A stretch of DNA of 16,491 nucleotides. Source: Candidatus Pacearchaeota archaeon (lineage in GTDB: Archaea > Nanobdellota > Nanobdellia > Pacearchaeales > GW2011-AR1). The stretch lies in contig JAPLXX010000033.1 in assembly GCA_026395855.1 (NCBI GenBank), positions 1 to 16,491 on the forward strand, written 5' to 3'. Within the stretch, counting starts at the first letter, position 1. Each line of letters begins with the position of its first letter. The position numbers and the translations under genes are program-made. The notes under the pieces are model-generated. The model was not told where the DNA came from. It saw only the letters and a list, made by a program, of their open reading frames with translations, and made no database searches. Positions 12,621 through 16,491 of this stretch are shown here, piece by piece.

Positions 12621-12645
12621 ACTCTTTTTGTTTTTTATTTTCATC

Positions 12646-14070
12646 ATGGAACTGGATTATAATACCTTAGGGCTTAAATCTGGCTTGGAAATTCATCAGC
12701 AGTTAGACAGCTCAAAATTATTCTGCAATTGCCCTTCTCTTCTAAGAAAAGAAGAGCCAAAATTTACTGTTAAAAGAAAACTTCATGCTGTTGCAGGAGA
12801 ATCCGGAGAAATAGATGTTGCCGCTGCTCACGAATCCCTTGCTGAAAAAGAATTTACCTATGAGGGCTATGACACAATCTGTCTTGTGGAACTGGATGAA
12901 GAACCGCCGCATGTTGTTAATAAAGAAGCGCTTGAAATAGCATTGCAAATAGCTTTATTATTAAATTGTAAAATTATTCCTATAACTCAAATAATGAGAA
13001 AAACTGTTATTGACGGCTCAAATACATCTGGTTTTCAGAGAACGGTTTTGATAGCAAGAGATGGAGAATTGGAAATTTCTTCTGGAAAAATTGGAATTGC
13101 AACATTATGCTTAGAAGAAGATGCTGCTAGAATAATTGACAAAGAAAAAGGCATTTTTCGTTTAGACAGGCTTGGTATACCCCTTGTTGAGATTGCAACA
13201 AAAGCTGATATAAAAAATCCACAGCAGGCAAAAGAAGCTGCCTTGAAGCTTGGAGAACTCTTAAGATTAGTAAAAGTGAAAAGGGGAATTGGAACAATAA
13301 GGCAGGATGTTAATCTTTCTATTAAAGGAGGGCAGAGAGTTGAGTTAAAAGGATTTCAGGATATAAGAAATATTGAAAGAGCAATGGAAATTGAAGTTCA
13401 AAGACAGGAAGGACTTGTTAAGCAGAAAAAAAGCATAGCAGAAGTAAGAGCTGTAAATTCTGACGGAAGTTCAAGATTTTTAAGACCCCTGCCTGGTGCT
13501 GCAAGAATGTATCCTGAAACAGATTTGCCCCTGCTGAAAATTTCAAGAGAAAAAATTGACAAAGCTAAAAAAGAAATTCAGAAAGTTAGTAAAGAAGAAT
13601 TAAAAATTGAAGGACTAAGTGATGATATGATAAAGTTATTATCTAATCATAACAAACTGGATGAATTTAAAGAGATGCTTTCTATAATTAACAATCCTTT
13701 ATTAATTGCAAAAACTATTCTGATTTTTCCCAAGGAGATAGCTTCAAAAGAAAAAAAATCCCTGGCAGAAGTAGGAAAAACTCTTAATCGGGATGTTTTA
13801 GGAAATGTGCTGGAAAATGTTGCTAAAGGGAAGATTGATGAAGGAAATATAAAACATATCCTTGAAAAAATTGTTAAAGGTGAAAGCTATGAGGGAGTTA
13901 TTGATAATAAAAAAGAAGATATTAATTTCATTGAAGAGAGAATTGCAAAGATTATAAAAGAAAAGCCAGGACTTTCTATCAATGCCTATATGGGGCTTGT
14001 GATGAAAGAATTTAAGGGAAAAATCTCCGGACAGGAAGCAAATGAGATAATTAGGAAATATGTGAAATAA
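12646..14070 (+). CDS. gatE: Glutamyl-tRNA(Gln) amidotransferase subunit E, short form lacking the GAD insertion
   Basis: GatB-related kinase/amidase subunit that phosphorylates the Glu on tRNA(Gln) and transfers ammonia from GatD. I chose the ATG at 12646 because MELDYNTLGLKSGLEIHQQL (1-20) is the conserved beginning and the TATA spacing fits; the frame is also open to a TTG at 12628. Core blocks are GLEIHQQLDS, the metal-site Cys pair CNCPSLLR (27-34), GSNTSGFQRTVLIA (124-137), LEEDAARI (156-163), RLDRLGIPLVEIAT (172-185) and RLVKVKRGIGTIRQDVN (207-223). Only about 10 residues separate the helix ending near 254 from AVNSDGSSRFLRPLPGAARM (269-288). Family members of about 600-630 residues carry an AspRS-like GAD domain here. 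The YqeY-like tail is present at the C-terminus. With 474 residues this is a short GatE. Confidence 0.93.
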   Translation: MELDYNTLGLKSGLEIHQQLDSSKLFCNCPSLLRKEEPKFTVKRKLHAVAGESGEIDVAAAHESLAEKEFTYEGYDTICLVELDEEPPHVVNKEALEIALQIALLLNCKIIPITQIMRKTVIDGSNTSGFQRTVLIARDGELEISSGKIGIATLCLEEDAARIIDKEKGIFRLDRLGIPLVEIATKADIKNPQQAKEAALKLGELLRLVKVKRGIGTIRQDVNLSIKGGQRVELKGFQDIRNIERAMEIEVQRQEGLVKQKKSIAEVRAVNSDGSSRFLRPLPGAARMYPETDLPLLKISREKIDKAKKEIQKVSKEELKIEGLSDDMIKLLSNHNKLDEFKEMLSIINNPLLIAKTILIFPKEIASKEKKSLAEVGKTLNRDVLGNVLENVAKGKIDEGNIKHILEKIVKGESYEGVIDNKKEDINFIEERIAKIIKEKPGLSINAYMGLVMKEFKGKISGQEANEIIRKYVK

Positions 14071-14101
14071 TGTAAAGTCTTAAAAACCCAGATAATATAA
14101 T

Positions 14102-14110
14102 TTTAAAATA
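14102..14110 (+). promoter_or_regulatory. TATA-like element of pdaD
   Basis: TTTAAAATA, centred about 29 nt before the ATG at 14135. The surrounding sequence is AT-rich and other registers are possible. Confidence 0.35.
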
Positions 14111-14134
14111 AAATTTACATGGAAAATTTCAAAA

Positions 14135-14686
14135 ATGGTTCCAAATAAGATATTTTTTACAAAGGGAGTTGGAAGGCACAAGGAAAAACTTGCCAGTTTT
14201 GAAGCTGCTTTAAGAGACGCAGGCATAGAAAAATGTAATCTTGTTTATGTCTCAAGCATATGTCCTCCAAATTGTAAGATAATTTCAAAAGATGAGGGTT
14301 TAAAACATCTCAGTCCTGGAGAAATTGTTTATTGTGTTATGGCAAGATCAGAGACAAATGAACACAATCGCCTTATTGTTTCTTCCATAGGCTGTGCTAT
14401 CCCAAAAGAAGAAGATCAGTATGGTTATTTATCAGAGCATCATGGTTATGGCGAGACAGAAAAAGTTGCTGGAGACTATGCAGAAGATTTGGCTGCAACT
14501 ATGCTGGCAACAACATTGGGAATAGAATTTGATCCCAATATTGCTTGGGATGAAAGGGAGCAGATATACAAGATGTCAAATAAAATTCTTAGAACAAGGA
14601 ATATAACGCAATCAGCAGAAGGAAAAGACGGAATGTGGACAACAGTTATTGCCGCAGCTGTTCTTATAGAAGATAAAAATCAATAA
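14135..14686 (+). CDS. pdaD: Pyruvoyl-dependent arginine decarboxylase
   Basis: Converts arginine to agmatine and CO2. The proenzyme cuts itself between two serines and the second becomes the pyruvoyl cofactor: here Ser40-Ser41 in VYVSSICPPNCK (37-48). Other family blocks are KGVGRHKEKLASFEAALRDAG in two parts (10-30), LSPGEIVYCVMAR (59-71), SSIGCAIP (83-90), YGYLSEHHGYGET (96-108) and DYAEDLAATMLA (114-125). At 183 residues it is slightly longer than the about 165-residue Methanocaldococcus enzyme. An ATG at 14119 is out of frame, so the ATG at 14135 is the start. Agmatine feeds spermidine synthesis, needed by deoxyhypusine synthase, and agmatidine formation on tRNA-Ile2. Confidence 0.95.
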   Translation: MVPNKIFFTKGVGRHKEKLASFEAALRDAGIEKCNLVYVSSICPPNCKIISKDEGLKHLSPGEIVYCVMARSETNEHNRLIVSSIGCAIPKEEDQYGYLSEHHGYGETEKVAGDYAEDLAATMLATTLGIEFDPNIAWDEREQIYKMSNKILRTRNITQSAEGKDGMWTTVIAAAVLIEDKNQ

Positions 14687-14794
14687 AATAGAAACTTTTA
14701 GTTAGAAGAATAAAAATATTACTATAAAAATTATATTTTTTAAATTATAATCACAAATAATCTCTTTTATAGATTACTTAAATGGGGCTTAGCA

Positions 14795-14807
14795 TTAAAT
14801 TAATAAA
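14795..14807 (+). promoter_or_regulatory. TATA-like element of aspS
   Basis: TTAAATTAATAAA, centred about 29 nt before the ATG at 14830. The rest of the 143-base gap after pdaD is AT-rich and holds no gene I can support. Confidence 0.4.
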
Positions 14808-14829
14808 CTTATTTACCAAATATTAAAAC

Positions 14830-16095
14830 ATGGAAAGAACTTTAATATCTGAACTTAAACCCGGAAAAGATGTTTTGATTAAAGGGTGGGTTCATGAAAT
14901 AAGAAACCTGTCTAATATGGCGTTTCTTCTTCTAAGGGATTTCACAGGCTTGGTTCAGTGCGTTGTTAAGGATAAAAAACTTGCTGAAAACTTAAGCTTG
15001 GAGAGTGTTGTTGAGATATCCGGAAAGATAAAAAAAGCACAGATTAAGGCAGAATTTGCAAGAAAAGATGTTGAAGTTGATGTTTCCAGCTTAAAAATTC
15101 TAAATTCTGCAGAAGAGCTTCCGATACATGTCAATGAAAAAACAACCACAACAGGATTAGACAAAAGATTAGATTTTCGTTCTCTTGATGTAAGAAAGCC
15201 AAAAATAAAAGCTATTTTCAAAATTCAATCTGTGATAATAAATAGTTTTAGGGAATTCTTTGCAAGTAAAGATTTTATAGAAATTCAGCCTCCAGGAATT
15301 ATAGCAACAAGCACAGAAGGCGGAACAGATTTGTTCAAGATAGATTACTTTGATAAAAAAGCTTATTTGGCTCAGAGTCCACAGCTGTACAAGCAATTAA
15401 TGGCTATTTCTTTAGAAAGAGTTTTTTCAACAAGTCCTGTTTGGAGAGCTGAAAAACACGATACATCAAAACATATCAATGAAATAAGGCAGATGGATAT
15501 TGAAGTTGCTTTTGCAGATGACAAATCAATAATGAAATATCTTGAAGAAGCTGTTCAGTATATCGTTACACAGGTTCTAAAAAAATGTAAAGGAGAATTA
15601 GGGATTTTGAAAGTAGAACTTAAAGTTCCAAAAGCAAAATATCTTACTTATATGGAAGCAATAGCGCTTCTTAACAAAAATGGATTTAAAATGAAAAGCG
15701 GAGACGATTTTGATCCCGAGGCTGAGAGAAAACTTTGTTCTTTATTTCCAGATTCAATTATTTTTACATATGAATGGCCTTCTGAAATAAAACCATTTTA
15801 TATTTGGCCAAAGTCTAACGGGGTTTCTGGTGGATTTGATGCTCTTTATGGGGGGTTTGAAATTTCTTCAGGTGGGCAGAGAGTTCACATAGCTGAAATT
15901 TTAATAAAACAATTGAAAAAGAAAGACCTTAATCCAGAAGATTTCAAATGGTATATTAATGCTTTCCGTTATGGGGCGCCAATGCATGCTGGATGGAGCA
16001 TTGGTTTAGAAAGATTAACTCATGCTATTTGCAAATTAGATAATATTCGGGAAGCAACATTGTTTCCAAGGGATAGGAGGAGATTAACGCCTTAA
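14830..16095 (+). CDS. aspS: Aspartyl-tRNA synthetase, archaeal type
   Basis: Class IIb synthetase that charges tRNA-Asp. Residues 1-100 are the OB-fold anticodon-binding domain (KGWVHEIRNL 18-27, LLLRDFTGLVQCVV 33-46). The catalytic domain follows: STEGGTDLFKIDYF, YLAQSPQLYKQL, motif 2 SPVWRAEKHDTSKHINEIRQ, SSGGQRVH and motif 3 GWSIGLERLTHAI, ending in LFPRDRRRLTP as archaeal AspRS usually does. There is no bacterial GAD insertion. At the position known to set tRNA discrimination in archaeal AspRS (Trp26 in Thermococcus) this protein has His22 in GWVHE, as in non-discriminating enzymes that also form Asp-tRNA(Asn). asnS follows after 1 nt, so the two form an operon. Confidence 0.96.
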   Translation: MERTLISELKPGKDVLIKGWVHEIRNLSNMAFLLLRDFTGLVQCVVKDKKLAENLSLESVVEISGKIKKAQIKAEFARKDVEVDVSSLKILNSAEELPIHVNEKTTTTGLDKRLDFRSLDVRKPKIKAIFKIQSVIINSFREFFASKDFIEIQPPGIIATSTEGGTDLFKIDYFDKKAYLAQSPQLYKQLMAISLERVFSTSPVWRAEKHDTSKHINEIRQMDIEVAFADDKSIMKYLEEAVQYIVTQVLKKCKGELGILKVELKVPKAKYLTYMEAIALLNKNGFKMKSGDDFDPEAERKLCSLFPDSIIFTYEWPSEIKPFYIWPKSNGVSGGFDALYGGFEISSGGQRVHIAEILIKQLKKKDLNPEDFKWYINAFRYGAPMHAGWSIGLERLTHAICKLDNIREATLFPRDRRRLTP

Positions 16096-16096
16096 A

Positions 16097-16491
16097 ATGT
16101 CAGAAAAATTCATTTCAATTTCAGAATCGTGGGATGATATTGACAAATTACAGATTGAAGCAAGTGTTGAAATCGAAGGAACAATTAAGGAAGACAAAAG
16201 AGCTCCGACAGGATATGAAATAGAAGCTGATAAAATAAATATTATATGTCTTAGCCATAATTTTCCAATTAATAAAGATTTGAATGAAGAACTTTTAGGA
16301 GACAGAAGGCATTTATGGCTTCGTTCTAGAAAAATGACTTCTATATTGAAAATTCGTGACACTGTTTTGAGTGCGATGAGAGAGCACTGGAGAAAAAAAG
16401 GATTTTACGAATATCATTCTCCAATATTAACAGGAATGCAGGCAGAAGGCGGAAGCACTTTGTTCAAAGTTGATTATTTTGGAAAGCCAAT
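16097..16491 (+). CDS. asnS: Asparaginyl-tRNA synthetase, N-terminal 131 residues (runs off the right edge)
   Basis: Class IIb synthetase for tRNA-Asn. From the ATG at 16097 the frame is open to the end. Blocks typical of AsnRS are VEIEGTIKEDKRAPTGYEI (24-42, last part of the OB-fold), GDRRHLWLRSRKM (70-82), ILKIRDTVLSAMREHW (85-100) and SPILTGMQAEGGSTLFKVDY (108-127). AsnRS normally has about 60 more residues at the N-terminus, forming the first OB-fold strands with a GWV...LRD pattern. Here the upstream sequence encodes the end of AspRS, so that half of the OB-fold is missing. The start is 1 nt after the aspS stop. An archaeal AsnRS-derived asparagine synthetase is less likely because OB-fold residues remain. 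The catalytic C-terminal part is outside the window. Confidence 0.88.
   Translation, partial: MSEKFISISESWDDIDKLQIEASVEIEGTIKEDKRAPTGYEIEADKINIICLSHNFPINKDLNEELLGDRRHLWLRSRKMTSILKIRDTVLSAMREHWRKKGFYEYHSPILTGMQAEGGSTLFKVDYFGKP

Noticed and set aside
12628..12645. Upstream TTG start that would add six residues to GatE
   Set aside because: The added residues (MFFIFI when read as a start) are not conserved, the TATA element is too close, and the ATG at 12646 begins exactly at the conserved GatE N-terminus.
14119..14148. ATG just before pdaD as an alternative start
   Set aside because: It is out of frame with pdaD and ends after nine codons.
14782..14826. 14-codon frame before aspS
   Set aside because: Very short, no TATA element at the leaderless distance, and AT-rich surroundings make it likely to be chance.
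16097..16491. AS-AR type asparagine synthetase (AsnRS paralogue without an OB-fold)
   Set aside because: A clear second half of an AsnRS OB-fold (KEDKRAPTGYEI) remains and the catalytic blocks match AsnRS proper; only the complete gene could settle it.
1..16491. CRISPR arrays, insertion sequences, attachment sites, rRNA genes
   Set aside because: I saw no regularly spaced repeats, transposase-like frames, long terminal repeats or rRNA-like sequence.

Overview
The window looks like chromosomal DNA of an archaeon, most likely a DPANN lineage close to Woesearchaeota/Pacearchaeota. The archaeal signs are transcription factor E (TFE), deoxyhypusine synthase, the GatD/GatE amidotransferase, pyruvoyl-dependent arginine decarboxylase, an archaeal/eukaryal-type ProRS and an archaeal-type AspRS. 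Nearly every operon has a TATA element centred about 23-30 nt before its start codon, so most mRNAs are probably leaderless. The DNA is AT-rich and tightly packed. The placement within DPANN is inference from the small hypothetical proteins and compact genes. Two loci look bacterial in origin: the truncated AlaRS at the left edge and the N-terminal half of a 630-residue DisA-like protein.

Layout: 1-663 (-) is the N-terminal part of alaS. 819-1740 (-) is a two-gene operon of coiled-coil proteins of unknown function. 1870-3928 (+) is an operon of TFE, a rhomboid protease and a SpoIIM/DUF95 membrane protein, and it converges on a small membrane protein (3963-4178, -). 4379-5410 (+) is deoxyhypusine synthase. 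5463-7355 (+) is a fusion of a DisA-type diadenylate cyclase with a DHH-DHHA1 phosphoesterase. 7478-8920 (-) is proS and 8960-9865 (-) is a membrane-anchored trypsin-like protease. 9967-14070 (+) holds tRNA-Arg(TCG), gatD, a Cys-rich membrane-anchored protein, a Fic protein and gatE. 14135-14686 (+) is pdaD. 14830 to the right edge (+) is aspS followed after 1 nt by a partial asnS.

The main theme is translation: four aminoacyl-tRNA synthetases, both subunits of the archaeal Glu-tRNA(Gln) amidotransferase, one tRNA and the eIF5A-modifying enzyme. PdaD makes agmatine, a precursor of spermidine (the substrate of deoxyhypusine synthase) and of agmatidine in tRNA-Ile2, so these genes may be metabolically linked.

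The most striking gene is the DisA-DHH fusion. It combines a domain family that makes cyclic di-AMP with a domain family known to hydrolyse it, and the DHH part starts where bacterial DisA carries its DNA-binding HhH region. Other oddities are a GatE that lacks the AspRS-like GAD insertion, a TFE with a long basic tail, an AsnRS that lacks the first half of its OB-fold, and a tRNA that ends 6 nt before the gatD start codon.
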